A stretch of DNA of 64,000 nucleotides from Molanna angustata (GCA_963576475.1 OY754964.1:6810486-6874485), one strand, 5' to 3'. Shown: positions 38,407-50,561, numbered from the stretch's first letter. Notes: generated by a model not told the origin, from the sequence alone. A program made the numbers and translations.

Positions 38407-39330
38407 TATGGCCCGAGATTTCAGTTGGCCCTTAAATGGTTGGATTTGGTAATCCAAGTTAAAAGTTTAGGGAAGATTAAATTTCATTTCAGTGCAAAAT
38501 GAAACGTCAGTTACGTAATCTTCAACTATAGATATATTTTACGTTTTTCTATGGTTATTGTCTATAACGCATCTGTCAAAATTGTAATAACCTTAAATGA
38601 TACGTGACGCGAAGCTGTGACTAAATATTATTTTATTATTATAACAACACATTATTTTATTTGTTTCATTACACACCATATTACTTTTTCAATTTTTTAT
38701 ACCGATTGATGTTTTTTTAAATTAAAATCAAACATTGTAGTGAAAAAATGTCATTGAATATGTACTACGTACGTAGTACTACAATGCAAAATGTATGTAC
38801 ATTTTACAGATGGATATGGAACTAAGTGATAATGGTAAAATAGTGTCTTATGTAGAAAATTTAAGACTACACATTATATATATAGAAACAGGATGGATCA
38901 ATTTAAAAAGTGGGATGAAAAAACATCGCAAAAATAAAGTTGCGTGCCTGACGTTTCATTATGGCTGACAGTTTATTTCGTTTTTTGTCATGCAATACAT
39001 TATAATTATGTAAAAAAGAAAATAAATATTAAATACATGAACCACTTCTATATCAAGTCTTTTATTTTAACAACAAAAATAAATCATGATTATAATTATT
39101 ATGCATAGTTATTTGTAGTATTAAAGCGTGCGGCGATTAGTACGCCACCTGGCGAAAAAGACTAGAAACAATACTTAACTCAAGATTAAGACACGCGATC
39201 CGCCAGAAACGTTGAGTTAAATATTTGTCGTTTTGTGACGTATTTAAGGGAAGATTAGGTACTGAAATACGCAATATTTTTGTTAAACTTGAGTTAAACT
39301 CCTATGGGCCGACTGAAATACTGGGCCTAT
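38407..39330. mobile_element. 918-bp MITE inserted in palindrome 5
   Basis: Ends GGCCCGAGATTTCAGTTGG (38410) and CGACTGAAATACTGGGCC (to 39327) are inverted over about 22 bp; TAT flanks both sides. The interior contains inverted GAAACGTCAG / CTGACGTTTC blocks at 38505 and 38949, and no long frame. Confidence 0.75.
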
Positions 39331-39410
39331 GTCTCCGAAACTAGTTGACATAAAAATACTCAACGTGGTTAGAAACTAAGATATTTTATTTTATTTAATT
39401 ATATTAGTTA

Positions 39411-40201
39411 AAATGTGTTACAAAGAATTAGCAGCAAAGTGTGAAGATAAATTTATCTAGGCTCTTATTTTTTCAAGGACAAACTGTATAATCTCAAGAC
39501 GATTTAAAATTTAAATTAATGTCGCATTTTAAATGTAATTCAACTCAACATTGATACGATTCCAGCGCAATCCGAAGCGGAGCTTAGAAGTAAAGCGGCA
39601 GTAAGTTAATTGTTAAATGTAGCGAGACTTTTGTGGTGAATTTATTGGGCCCTTTGCTCCCTGCACACCATTCAGGTCATGATTTGTCGCCAAAATCTAC
39701 ACAACCTTCCTTTGCTGAATACTACAACAGTAGGTACTCCAAGGTTGTCCTTGGTTTCGTCTCCTTCTTAACGGTCTCTGTGAGAATATTTTACAGACAA
39801 GCAGAGCGAACTAGTCTTTGGGTGTTTATTCAATTCTTTTTAAGACAGTATTTTTGTAGCGTTGTAACGACAGTCTTTTTTTATTTCTACCGATTGTCAT
39901 AGTACAGTGATAATTTATGTGATTTTTGAAGAGAATATGATTAAAAATACGTATGTACATGTTCCTGTTACCAAACATTATGCACATTAGTATATATTAT
40001 GTTTTTTATGTTGGTGTTGTCTTTTGTAAGAGGGAGATGCACACTATGCACAGAACCCTATTTAATATAATATGTAATTATATAAGTATTAACTGGCATT
40101 TAATAGTTTGATTTTTGTTTTTTTTATATTTTATCATTATTTTACTGAGTATTTTCTTTGCTATTTTTTATTTTTCACCGACTTTGCGATTTACGGGACA
40201 C
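39411..40201. other. Nothing recognised
   Basis: The first 50 bases (AAAATGTGTTACAAAG) resemble the sequence after palindrome 4 at 35658, so the palindromic element family extends a little past the arm. Confidence 0.45.
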
Positions 40202-40256
40202 CAGGGTGGCAAGTCTTGTCAACCGACGGAATCAAAACCACCCATGTTTTCCCATA

Positions 40257-40340
40257 TCATAGATATAATTATCTTATGAAGCTCTATAATATCTTAAGAT
40301 GTTAAAGAACTCCATGAGATAATTATATCCATGATAATAT
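40257..40340. repeat. Fold-back hairpin inside the TIR element
   Basis: TCATAGATATAATTATCTTA is inverted, with two mismatches, near 40313-40337. Confidence 0.75.
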
Positions 40341-40348
40341 TATTATTT

Positions 40349-40527
40349 TTTTTTTTGCAATGAATATGTCCTAGTTAAACAAGTACATATACATCTTCCT
40401 ACGTTCCCTAAAATAAGCAAATAAATGCTTGTGCTATAGGTGAACGAAATCGGTCGAGGCAGGATTCGAACTCGCGACCACTGGATTACTAGCCCAGCGC
40501 GATAACCGCTCTGCCATCGACCCACCT
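40349..40527 (-). repeat. tRNA-derived SINE (family 1), antisense
   Basis: Near-identical in antisense to 18589-18782: A-run at 40349, body with TAAAATAAGCAAATAAATGC, then tRNA head with AGT anticodon loop. The two copies differ at only a few positions, implying recent activity. Confidence 0.9.
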
Positions 40528-40582
40528 TATGGTTAATTGTGAGGGTTTTGATTTCGCCGGTTGGACCAGACTTGCCCCCCTG

Positions 40583-41534
40583 AAAACGTTGATGATTGAA
40601 AAGAGTGGAAGTACTATTCAAAGCCATTACTATTCAAAGTACTATTCTCACATAAAAATATCACCAAGACCAAGAATCAATACACTACAATACAAATAAA
40701 TATTTCCCTATTGATAATTCATGGTATCTCCGATTAAATTCACTCGTAAACCATATAAATTAGCTATATATTAGTTTGTTTATTTTCCTTTTTTCACATT
40801 TGTTTCTCATCATAAAGGGATGTCTTAATGACATTGACATAGCAACAATTTATATATTTTCAATCTTTCTAAGAAAATGTATTATCTTTTTGCAGAGAGT
40901 ACTTTATTATATTACATCAAACGGTTTTTTATTGATGAAGCAGCTTTCTAAAAGTAACATCGATCTTCAATACCCCATTTTATCTGAACCTACCTCATGA
41001 TTCTTTCTTTGAGCGATTGATTCGTAAATTCCATTCCCTTAAAGGCTTTACACCAGATACATTATACATATCTACTGGGGAAAGGTTTTTGTTTTTTATC
41101 TATATTGCAACACCGATCGCTATTGCTATAACCATATTTACACAAAGGTAAACCTTTGATTGAATATGTTGAGATTTAGAAAAAATATTCGATATTCCAT
41201 TTACATACACATTGGTACAAGTAGGTAAACAAGCCAAAAATGAAATAATATTTCTGGCACAGTTCAGGGGTGACATCTGTGCGAGACACCGTCACCTCAT
41301 TTATAAAGACTGTTGCTTTCATTGTTTACAAATAAACAAATTTATCAATAGATGGCGTTACAACAAAGGTTTCTTCGTTACTTCATAGATACCAATAATA
41401 ATAATGTCTTATTTTCAGGTTCTATTATTCAAATATATAGAACTTTCAAAAATAACATTGATATGGGAACTCAATAAGAAGGCATGATTGGTGAAAGTTG
41501 CGCAAACGCATAAAGTGATCACGTAAATCAGCCG
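40583..41534. other. Nothing recognised
   Basis: AT-rich. A small frame at 40776-41000 shows no domain. Confidence 0.45.
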
Positions 41535-41605
41535 ATGCCTCGTGTACCTGGTTCTTCTATAATATCCCAACTACATCTCTATTGAGATGTTAAAAAGTTT
41601 GTTAA
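41535..41605. repeat. Solo end of the 32323-type TIR element
   Basis: CCTGGTTCTTCTATAATATC and CTCTATTGAGATGTTAAAAA match the right end of the element at 32323-32630. Confidence 0.75.
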
Positions 41606-41960
41606 TACAAATAATTTTGAGAGAATTTACAATTTACTGAAATATATATTTTCAAACAAAATTTTGTTTATTGACCTATATTTATTGATAGAACTCCATA
41701 ATGTTACGTAATTCACATGAAAGGTATCAAGTTACATTGGTTTAAATGTCTAGAGTGAATTGACTATACAATTTCTTTGACGATATTAAATGCTGTGAAA
41801 AACCTGGCACCACAATGGCACTTCAAGAGCTGTGCCAAAGAAAAGAGCTATCTGGAAGGCGTCACACTCAGGTCGACTGGATCATAGACTATAGATCATT
41901 TAAAAGGAATACAGCGTGAAAATAATGTGAATAGCTTTAAATGAGCCACACACACACACA
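41606..41960. other. Nothing recognised
   Basis: Unique-looking sequence followed by a short (CA)n tract at 41947-41968. Confidence 0.45.
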
Positions 41961-41974
41961 CACACACATAAGTT

Positions 41975-42370
41975 CTTCTATCGTGTCAGCAACGCATTTA
42001 AATAATCTTCTGCCAGTGTCTAGCAACGTCAATAGCACAAACATTGCCCACCATAAGATCGTCCATGGTGCAGTTGACTCTACTAGAGGGGCAGCTGCAC
42101 ATATACATATGTGCGGTGGTCTGCTGCTCTCCACAGTCACATGTCGTTTGTATTCCCTGTTGCAGGAAGCCCCATGTAGACAGTTTATCATTCTAACGTT
42201 CTCCTAACAACCGTTCTCAGTCTGTTTAGTGACTTCCACGTACACCACTCCACGTTGTGGCCCGGGGGAAGACTCTCCTTAGGGCGGACGAAGTTATCGG
42301 GGGCTTCTTGCTGCCATAGACGGACTTTCTTACTCAGGGCGAGATGGAAGTGGCTGCGTTGATGTCAGTA
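41975..42370 (-). pseudogene. LINE ORF2 C-terminal remnant
   Basis: In shifting minus-strand frames I read LPPGHNVEWCTWKSLNRLRT, then TCDCGEQQTTAHIC and DDLMVGNVCAIDVARHWQKI. The CDCG-x6-H-x3-C pattern is the zinc-knuckle-like C-terminal motif of Jockey/I/R1-group LINE polymerases, and the NRLRT and VARHW blocks sit in the right order around it. At least two frameshifts break it. Markedly less AT-rich than its surroundings, as expected of old coding DNA. Confidence 0.6.
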
Positions 42371-42654
42371 GTTACATGAATTTTTGTATTTAATCTGTGG
42401 TTTAAATTTTGGTGATAATTACCCCGACGATGTGCCTCGTATAAAACACATCATCAAAAAAAGATTACCATTAGAATTGAATTTAAGTTTTTTTTAAATG
42501 AATGATTTAAATTATTCATGTAAATTCATGCGTTATAATATTAAAATGACTTTATATGAATGTTCACTGGTGAATTGGAGGGGAGTCGCATTTCTGTTTT
42601 TATATTTTTTATTGTGAAATAAGATCATACACCTATAGATAAAATATAATGTTA

Positions 42655-42725
42655 TACATACATACATACATACATACATACATACCATCACGCCATGTCC
42701 CTTACGGGGTAAGCAGAGAGAACCG
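42655..42725 (-). repeat. LINE family A tail with (CATA)n
   Basis: ACCATCACGCCATGTCCCTT and GGTAAGCAGAGAGAACCGAG match in antisense the end of the 21870 LINE, including the AAYP stop region. The (CATA)7 run at its side is the expanded 3' tail of that insertion. Confidence 0.75.
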
Positions 42726-42834
42726 AGCGCCATACTTCTCTATTTTTGCACACACAAAATATAATGTTAATTAATAATAATACAGATAAATACTTGCAAA
42801 GATGCAAACGTAAAGAAATATTATTATTCAATTA

Positions 42835-42915
42835 ATTTAACTTCAAAGATCGCTTAGGTCTGAAGCTGATCTTAATCTTACTTAAATCAACTTCACGATT
42901 AGCCCTGCTGAATTA
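42835..42915. repeat. Interior piece of the 32323-type TIR element
   Basis: TTCAAAGATCGCTTAGGTCTGAAG-like text (two short blocks, AACTTCAAAGATCGC and TCTGAAGCTGA) and TAGCCCTGCTG match 32490-32545. Confidence 0.6.
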
Positions 42916-42919
42916 GTTT

Positions 42920-43105
42920 ATAATTTTATATGTATAATATGTTTATGATTTCATATATGTTTATGATTTCATAAATGTTTATGATTTCATACATGTTTAT
43001 GATTTCATACATGTATAATATGATTCCATATATGTTTGTGATTTCATATATGTTTTTGATATCATATAATATATTTATAATTTTATATATTATGTTTATC
43101 TTATC
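42920..43105. repeat. 17-bp minisatellite, left part
   Basis: Variable units of TATGTTTATGATTTCATA. The same array resumes at 44075. Confidence 0.85.
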
Positions 43106-43114
43106 TTATATTGC

Positions 43115-43320
43115 TTCTCGGGCAACTAACAGGTACTATGTCAAATATTAATTTAACACGCACCCGATAACAGGTTGCCACATTCTGGAAACTAACAATT
43201 TTATCGTCTCACAGATCCATACTGAAAACACTATTAAAAACTGTGTCTCCATCGAGAATCGATCCCGAGACCTTTGGATCAGTAGCCGAAAACCTAACCA
43301 ACTGATTGATTTTATATACT
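43115..43320 (-). repeat. tRNA-derived SINE (family 2), antisense
   Basis: Body CTTCTCGGGCAA ... GGTTGCCACATTCTGGAAAC and GTCTCACAGATCCATACTG, then CTGTGTCTCCATCGAGAATC and a decayed antisense tRNA head ending near CCTAACCAACTGA. Matches 43915 and 58600. Confidence 0.85.
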
Positions 43321-43621
43321 GACACTTCAGTCAATTATGTCTTTATTTATTAAATGAACTAATTTCAACGTGTATTTACGTAAAAATTCCTTTCATTTTC
43401 TACAACGGAGCTTTCATACAAGGCTATGACACGATTAATTAAGTTATTCTTTATTATATTAAGTCTTCTTTTGCGTATGTTGGTATAATACATTAATAAT
43501 AATATTACATAATTTTTCTTATCTGAAATCAGTCAACGCGACGAAGATTTTATTTATGATAAAACCTTTCTTCTTCTCTCTTGCTAATATATCCAAACTC
43601 TTTGGTCCGAATGCAGAGTCC

Positions 43622-43915
43622 GACCTATATACTTAATTCTAAATACTAACCATTTTTTCATTGCACAGTCGGTTAGTGGATCACGTGACTTCCTAACTGG
43701 AAGATGCTACGAAGTTTTTGTATGAGAATTGCATTGTAGAGACATATCTAAATACTTAGCGCATGCGCGTTGGCGTAAACTAATATTTGCGAACTGTCAA
43801 AAAGTAAGGTTAATCGCTAGGAACCTTCTGAGTGGTTTCGTAATCCGACCTAAATACTTAATTCTAAATACTAATCATTTTTCATTGCACAGTCGGTTAG
43901 GAGATCACGTGACAT
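43622..43915. repeat. Pair of direct repeats about 224 bp apart
   Basis: CTTAATTCTAAATACTAA and TTTTTCATTGCACAGTCGG followed by ATCACGTGAC occur at 43632-43690 and 43857-43912. The unit between them is probably duplicated sequence or another repeat flank. Confidence 0.8.
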
Positions 43916-44073
43916 TTGAAAATTCGGTTGCCACATTCAGGAGACATACGATATTAATCATCTCACAGATCCAGACTGAAAACATAATTAAAAACTGTGT
44001 CTCCACCGGGAATCGAACCCGGAACCCTTGGATCGGTATTCATATACCTAACCAACTGAGCCACGAAAGCCGA
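43915..44073 (-). repeat. tRNA-derived SINE (family 2), best head
   Basis: Antisense head: GGCTTTCGTGGCTCAGTTGG, then GGGTTCGATTCCCGGTGG with good A and B boxes, then the body ACACAGTTTTTAATTATG. The anticodon arm is not cleanly paired, so the parent tRNA is unclear. Confidence 0.88.
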
Positions 44074-44074
44074 G

Positions 44075-44765
44075 AATGATTTCATATATGCTTATGATAT
44101 CATATATGTTTATGATTTTATGCATTATGTTTATGATTTCCATCCATACCATCACGGCATATCCCACAATGTTGGGTAACCAGCGAAAGGTGTGCGGGTG
44201 TGCATTGCCTTATAAAAGGGAGCACAACACATCTGTTTATACCCACACACCAGTCTCGTCTCACCTAAAAAGTCAACATTTTCAGAATGGGTGGTGAACC
44301 TCATTGCTTAACTATGTCAGATGTTATTGTTGCCTGTTGTATTTTCGATTACCCGGCTCTTACGGGACACTCGAAAACAATAATAGAAAGAGTGGAAGCA
44401 CTATTCTAAGCCGGTGCCTCACACATGTTTATGATTTCATATATGTTTATGATTTTATAAATGTTTATGATATCATATATGTTTTTGATTTCATACATGT
44501 TTATGATTTTATACATGTTTATGATTTCATATATTTATGTTTATGATTTCATATATGTTTATGATTTTATACATGTTTATGATTTCATATATGTTTATGA
44601 TTTTATTAATGTTTATGATACCTATCATAAGTATATGTTTATGATTTTATACATGTTTATGATTTAATATATTTAAGTTTATGATTTCATATATTTATGT
44701 TTATGATTCCTATATGTTTATGATTTCATATATTTATGTTTATGATTTCATATACGAGTATGTTT
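44075..44765. repeat. 17-bp minisatellite, right part
   Basis: Dozens of TATGTTTATGATTTCATA variants (TTTTA, TATCA forms). It is broken by the repeat B insertion at 44137-44425. Confidence 0.9.
44137..44425 (+). repeat. Dispersed repeat B, sense copy in minisatellite
   Basis: CATACCATCACGGCATATCC, GGGTAACCAGCGA, CACCAGTCTCGTCTCACC and ATTTTCAGAATGGGTGGTGA are shared with 59880-60060 and, antisense, with 16070 and 2495. No coding capacity seen. Confidence 0.85.
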
Positions 44766-45694
44766 ACTATTCTGAAATGCATTATTTTATTCGATTTTTT
44801 CACCTCCAATGGGAGTAGGTAAATTGAAAAACTTGGTCGCAGGAATTGAAATTAATTTGTAACTGTTGAGGTCTTTATATATTTAGATACAAGTGATATT
44901 AGTATATGCCTGTGGTATAATAATTAAATTATTATGAAATTCTATCAAGTAGTGACAGTTTCAAACATTGGAAAGAATACAATTAATCTTTGGAGGTATG
45001 TAATATATTTCGTCTGAATGATTCGTAAACGATGTGGTTGTTATACATGCATACATACATTCGAACAAGTGTCTTTTCGACCTTACAAAATGAACATATC
45101 ACCCTTGTTTGTTTGCATAGGTCGCTTACTCGTGAAAAAACAACGAACACTGGTAAATGTGTGAGCACACAAAAACTATGAATAATTTTCTGGTCAAAAA
45201 CACCACCCCGGAGATATTTAAAGCACTAAATCAACCAACGGCTCCTAAATAAATGTACCTACGTGTTTTTTGGTGTACGAAAAAAAAACAAAGTGAAGGC
45301 CTCGCAGTCATTATTATTATGTGAATTCCACTTGAACAAGTGAATAATGATACATGTCGACAGGTTTGGTAGTTTTTGCAGACCCAAACGTCAAGATTTT
45401 CAATGTTTTGCTTCCGTTTAGTGGCCTATCTAATGTTCTTTGAAACCTGTGACTCCCCAACTGTTAAATAACACCGATCGATTTAAGTTGATCAACTTAT
45501 GTAGCTTATTAAATTGTTTTCAATTAATAATACTTTGTGCCATTAATGTGTATTCTTGTTGATATTTCGTTTTACTTTATTTGTTGAAAACGACTTCACC
45601 AGACAAAACAGTGGTCCCGAGTTCATTGTTAGATAACTGTTGATTTTTCAAAAACAATGTTTCTAGCCTAGATATGTAATATTGGCATGGTTTT
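44766..45694. other. Nothing recognised
   Basis: AT-rich spacer. Confidence 0.45.
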
Positions 45695-46725
45695 TCCAAC
45701 TGTCGATTTGTTCAGGAGAACTTTGTTCTCTTAATATATCGACAATGTATCAAGCCAGAATACGCGAGAATTGTATGGAGAGGTCTACTTTTTTCACGGC
45801 TTTTCCAATTTTGAAGTCAAAAAACTCCAACTTAGAGGCTTCGCAGCATATATGTTCCATACACGGATTTACTCAGAATTCGGAGTAGAACATTTCGTGT
45901 GTCTGTGTGTGTGTGTGTGTGTGTGTCTGTGTGTGTGTCTGTGTGTGTGTCTGTGTGTGTGTCCCCCCCCCCCTTATAACTTTTGATCCGCTCAATTTAC
46001 AGAGCCTAAAATTTCAGAATATATAAACAGTTACAGGCCTACAAAACTTTTATACTCGGAATTTTGAATTTTTGTTTCAGTCAGGGGTTATCAACTTTTG
46101 AATTTTTATTTTATTTTTCCATATATCTCAGAAACCATAAACGCTAGAACGCTGAAAATTGGTACAAACATAGACAAATACAAAATCTCAAATCAATTTT
46201 TTCAAAAAAATTCCAGGGCTTCTCAAACATTTTTTATTAAGAAAAATATTTTTTTTATGATAAATTTATGAGTTTAACTGCCTATATTTCCAAAACTTTT
46301 ACAATTATCGAAAAAAGCCGAAACACCCCAACTAGATAATTTAATTTTCTATAAAAAATATTAACATTGTAGTAGAAGATCTCAATTTTTTTTTAACAAT
46401 TTTTTTAAAAATTGAATTTAGTGACGACATCGCTTCATACATTTTGTATGGCAGTCGCCTATACACAATATGTAAGAAGACTTAATAGTTTGATACTTCA
46501 TCTCCAAACATACATACTATCATGCTATTTTCATATTCTGGGTAGGAAAAAGGATCTTCCTATCCTATCTTGACATACATACCTACATATGTTGTATAAA
46601 AAACAAAATATCTGAAAATATTTAATAATTTGTATCTATGGGTTTATAGTTTGGTACATATTCTTCAACTATACATACTATCGCTATCGACAGTTGGATC
46701 TCATGTGTTACATGCAACTAGTTAA
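45695..46725 (-). repeat. CA-bearing dispersed repeat, copy C
   Basis: Full antisense copy: CCAACTGTCGATTTGTTC at 45696, GT tract with CTGTGTGT units at 45897-45963, conserved interior, CTATCGACAGTTGGATC and TGCATGTAACACATGA (antisense) at the end. Confidence 0.9.
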
Positions 46726-46764
46726 TAAATGTCAAGTCTACTAGGACGACTTATGCTTTGGCAA

Positions 46765-47150
46765 TAGTTCATTTCTTATTTAATTTCATATTTAATTTCA
46801 TATTTAATTTCATATTTCATTTCATATATAATTTCATATTTCATTTCATATTTAATTTCATGTTTCATTTCATATTTTATTTCATATCTCATTTCTTTTC
46901 ACATTTCATTTCATATTTCATTTCATATTTCTTTTCATATCATATTTCATTTCATATTTCATTTCATATTTCATTTCATATTTCATTTCATATTTCATTT
47001 CATATTTCATTTCATATTTCATTTCATATTTCTTTTCATATCATATTTCATTTCATATTACATTTCATATATCATTTCATACTTAATTTCGTATTTCATT
47101 TCATATTTCAATTCATATTTAATTTCATTTTTTCATTTCATATAATTCAA
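46765..47150. repeat. 12-bp tandem repeat (TTTCATTTCATA)n
   Basis: Clean in the centre and degenerate at both ends. The long frame across it (F, H, I, S only) is an artefact of period divisible by three. Confidence 0.95.
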
Positions 47151-47812
47151 TTTATTATAAAACAGTCTTTTTGCTCTGGAAAATTTACTATCACTTATAT
47201 TTTCATTTGCTTGACCGTGCCAATTTTGATAAACGTATTTTTTACGGGTTTCTTCTAAACTTTATTTTTATTGATGATTTTAAATTGAGTTGAATAATGT
47301 ACATAAGTTGAAACTAATTTCAGTCAACTTTTAATTGATCAACAAAAGTCGGAATATCAGATTGAACATCGTGCTGTGTATGTTGAACGACGACAAAAAA
47401 GATCGTGGTAAAAATAGGGTTAATTATGTGAATGGCAGAACACAGGACCACATGTTGACTCTTAGGGTGTATAATTACCTTAAATCTTGTCTGACTTGGA
47501 ATAAAAACGGGGACAAAAAAGCCTATAAAAACGCTTATCTTTGGTGTCACCGTATGGGGAAGGAACGAGAAATACGCTTATCAATACAAAAGGTTAATGT
47601 ATGTTAACTTGGAGCTAAAGAACACTCTTTTGGTGATCATATATTGTCTGGGTAAAGCAATGTGCCTTCGGGGGGGCATCTTATATTAAAATATGGTAGC
47701 AGTTGTAGAGCAAATAGGTTTCTAATTTAATATTAGTACATATTATCTTTTATACCTACGATATGTGTATTTATTTTAATTGACGCGTTATAAATAAGTA
47801 TGTTTGCCAAGT
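47151..47812. other. Mostly unrecognised
   Basis: A 90-codon frame at 47335-47607 (+) has a more protein-like composition (VNYVNGRTQDHMLTLRVYNY) than its surroundings, and could be an unrecognised element remnant. Nothing else noticed. Confidence 0.4.
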
Positions 47813-48135
47813 GATGTAGCTGCACAGAAGATTGATGCATATCTCATGGGTCCATAGTCTCCAACGATAGAGTTTTGAATATGATGGTAAAATAGTGAGA
47901 GAGTTGCTGACCGCTGTCAAAAGATGCAAAACTGCATACTTGGGCCACATATTCCGTTGTGATAAACATGGCCTTCTGCAACTCATGATGGGGGGAAAGA
48001 TAGAGGGAAATTGAGGTGTGGAGCGTTAAAGAACATTGTGGTTACCATTAAGTTGGCGCAAGATCGTAAAGAGTTTGTTGTGATGGTCGTCAAATATCCT
48101 TAAGAGCGGAACAAAAAGAGGAAGAAGTATCAACA
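47813..48135 (+). pseudogene. LINE C-terminal remnant, related to 56655
   Basis: Frames carry RRLMHISWV, then RELLTAVKRCKTAYLGHIFR and LLQLMMGGKIEG, the same blocks that the 56655-57520 polymerase shows as RRMLKIPWTD and RKITYLGHIMWGEKY. It continues past the point where that copy is cut, into a lysine/glutamate-rich ending near 48130. Frameshifts and a stop make it inactive. Confidence 0.7.
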
Positions 48136-48770
48136 TTTACAATAGATTAAGCATAAATTCTAGAGTTAAAAAATAAAGTTTTTGATACAAACGAAAGTAA
48201 AACAGTATTTTAAACATATTTTTGTGTATTATGAACAAATTTCACCTCAATTGATTTTGATCAAATATATACCTATATCTCAAAAATTTAAGCTTAACTA
48301 AGGTTATTTATGAGGATACATTATATATGTATTTTAATTTAAAGCACATGTTCATTCTTTATTATAATGGTAGCTAGCATGGCGTGACTACATAGTTAAT
48401 ATTTTGAATTGATCGCCTCATTAAAGAAGTATGCTAAATATGAAATACTGTAAAGTATTGAATATTATGATTAAAATAAAATTCAACCGAGATGAAAAGT
48501 GACATCTGTAGATTATATGGATAAACATATTAATAAAAAGATTTTTAGTTGTTTAGTTTGGTTCAGAACTATTTAAATGATTACTTTATAGAATGTTATA
48601 GTAATATAAGTATATTTTGACAGGTGTCGTCCAACTAGATTTATAAAATTATTTATATATTATTTTTGCTGTTGCTATGCAAGGATGAATAGTTGAAATA
48701 TATATATAAATAACAATAAAAAATAAACAATAACAAGTTGTTATTAAGACAAAAGAATAATATATGGTTA
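48136..48770. other. Nothing recognised
   Basis: AT-rich spacer. Confidence 0.45.
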
Positions 48771-49194
48771 TTCTAGATCAGCGGTCATGGAACCGGGGTA
48801 AATTACCCCAAATGGGGTAAAAATGTTTTTTTTTGGGTAGTAAAGATTTTTTTCCCACTCTTATGAACATAAAAACGAAGAACAGAAATCGATTAAACGC
48901 CGAAGACTGTATTCAAATTGCTCTTACATCAAAAAGTCCCAATTTTGAAGTAATTGCATCAAACACGAAGCAACATCATGTCTCCAAAAACTAAAAATCT
49001 GAATTTTTGTTTGATCCAATTTGAGAATTTTATTTTGTTTGTCTATTACATACTTACTATTTTTATGTAACTTTTTTTATTTTCCGTGTAAAATAATTCA
49101 ATAAATAATGTTTATTTAAATATACATTGATTGTCTTCTTTTCAAAATGTAAAATGGTAATGGTTAAAAAAGTTCCCCGACCGCTTGTCTAGAT
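48771..49194 (+). mobile_element. hAT remnant with target duplication
   Basis: Element 48779-49186 (408 bp) starts CAGCGGTCATGGAACC and ends GTTCCCCGACCGCTT; TTCTAGAT (48771) and GTCTAGAT (49187) flank it, 7 of 8 matching. The interior reads KNRNRLNAEDCIQIALTS then PNFEVIAS, resembling the C-terminal end of SCAND3/ZBED-like hAT transposases. Internally deleted and non-functional. Confidence 0.8.
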
Positions 49195-50033
49195 AGACCT
49201 CCTCTAGTAAAAACAACATTGACTGTAACTTTTTTAAAGACATATTAATCTTGTAATTTTATATTATTGTAAATTTGTAATAAAAAGTTAATTGTGAAAA
49301 ATCAAGTTAAAAAAAACAAACCCCATGATCCAAGAAAAGATATCTCAGGATTAGAGAGATATCCCACAGATACATACTCAGATATTATTATTTTAGTAAA
49401 AACATTAATATTTCTTGTGATACGTTCTTAAAGCAAAATGTTATTTGAAATAAATGTATCTTTGCTAAAATCTCAAAAAGGTGTTTTCATAAATAAAAAT
49501 TATTCAATTCCAAGAATGATGATTTAGTTTATAGAGCGTTCTTAGATAAGTTGTATGTATTGTATAACAAGAAGAAAATACGTAAAATATGAGAGGGAGG
49601 AAATCTTTTCAAATTCAATAATAATAAATATATTTTGTTCCTCATATATATAGCAAATTTATGGAAATTTATGAAAATGGCTTTCGCACAAAAAAGGCTT
49701 AGGTATTTCTGAATAAAAAGGACTCCTGCATGTAAATGTACCCAAGGAAGAATATTGGAATATCTTTAGTCATTTTCATTTTTGACCCCTGCAAAATGTA
49801 AACGAGTATTTTTTTTTTGTCGCATAACATAAAACGAGAGTTTGTCGCAAAAATACAACGCACTTGTTAATTATAGGGGCCGTGAATATTTTTTTTAATT
49901 ATCACCAAATACGAGTATATGTACCAAGAATATGCAACTTAAACTAAATTAATTATTTAGAGTTTTAATGATGAATATTGGTGATGTTTTCAACGACATT
50001 AAAAAGGTGAATTTACAACCCAAAAGCTTTAGT
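49195..50033. other. Nothing recognised
   Basis: AT-rich spacer. Confidence 0.45.
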
Positions 50034-50090
50034 TTCAATGTTAATTATGAATTAACATTAAAACCTAGTTAATTCATAATTAACATTGAA
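50034..50090. repeat. 23-bp perfect inverted repeat
   Basis: TTCAATGTTAATTATGAATT plus AAC at 50034-50056 is inverted at 50068-50090, with an 11-base centre. It sits 60 bases before the (TA)n/palindrome cluster. Confidence 0.9.
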
Positions 50091-50146
50091 AACGCATCTA
50101 GTTCCTAAGTATCTTTTTTGTAAAAAAATTGTATTGTTAAACTTTG

Positions 50147-50319
<173 letters not shown>

Positions 50320-50374
50320 TTATTAATAACTTTGGGGATAACCCGCGTCACTTGGTCTTTACTAAGACCGTTCG

Positions 50375-50422
50375 TCAACCGACGTTTCGAACAAATCACA
50401 TTGTCCATCTTCAGGGACTTGA
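50375..50422 (-). ncRNA. Hammerhead-like motif, left arm of palindrome 1
   Basis: Exact inverse of the right-arm motif at 50562-50609. Confidence 0.55.
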
Positions 50423-50561
50423 ACAGCTAGCTTCGTAGCACGACACACGTAAAATACGTCCGCTTGCTTCGGGCACCGACCGTTAAGTGTCGGTGTCTTA
50501 ACGGCCGGTGCCCGAAGCAAGCGGACGTATTTTACGTGTGTCGTGCTACGAAGCTAGCTGT

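Larger units (their letters stand above)
38273..39410. repeat. Palindrome 5, split by a MITE
   Basis: The left arm (38273-38358) and right arm (39328-39410) are inverted copies containing AAACTAGTTGACATAAAAA and GTGGTTAGAAAC. Taking out the inserted MITE and one TAT gives AGCGTTTATGTCTCC opposite the left-arm GGAGACGTAAACGCT, with a centre of about 44 bp. Confidence 0.85.
40202..40582. mobile_element. TIR element carrying a nested SINE and a nested hairpin
   Basis: CAGGGTGGCAAGTCTTGTCA at 40202 is inverted as GGACCAGACTTGCCCCCCTG ending at 40582, with the similarity continuing to about 45 bp. A fold-back at 40257-40340 and the SINE at 40349-40527 occupy most of the interior. No clear target duplication. 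Confidence 0.65.

Noticed and set aside
46758..47258. 166-codon frame rich in F, H, I and S
   Set aside because: Produced by a 12-bp tandem repeat; no start context or domain.
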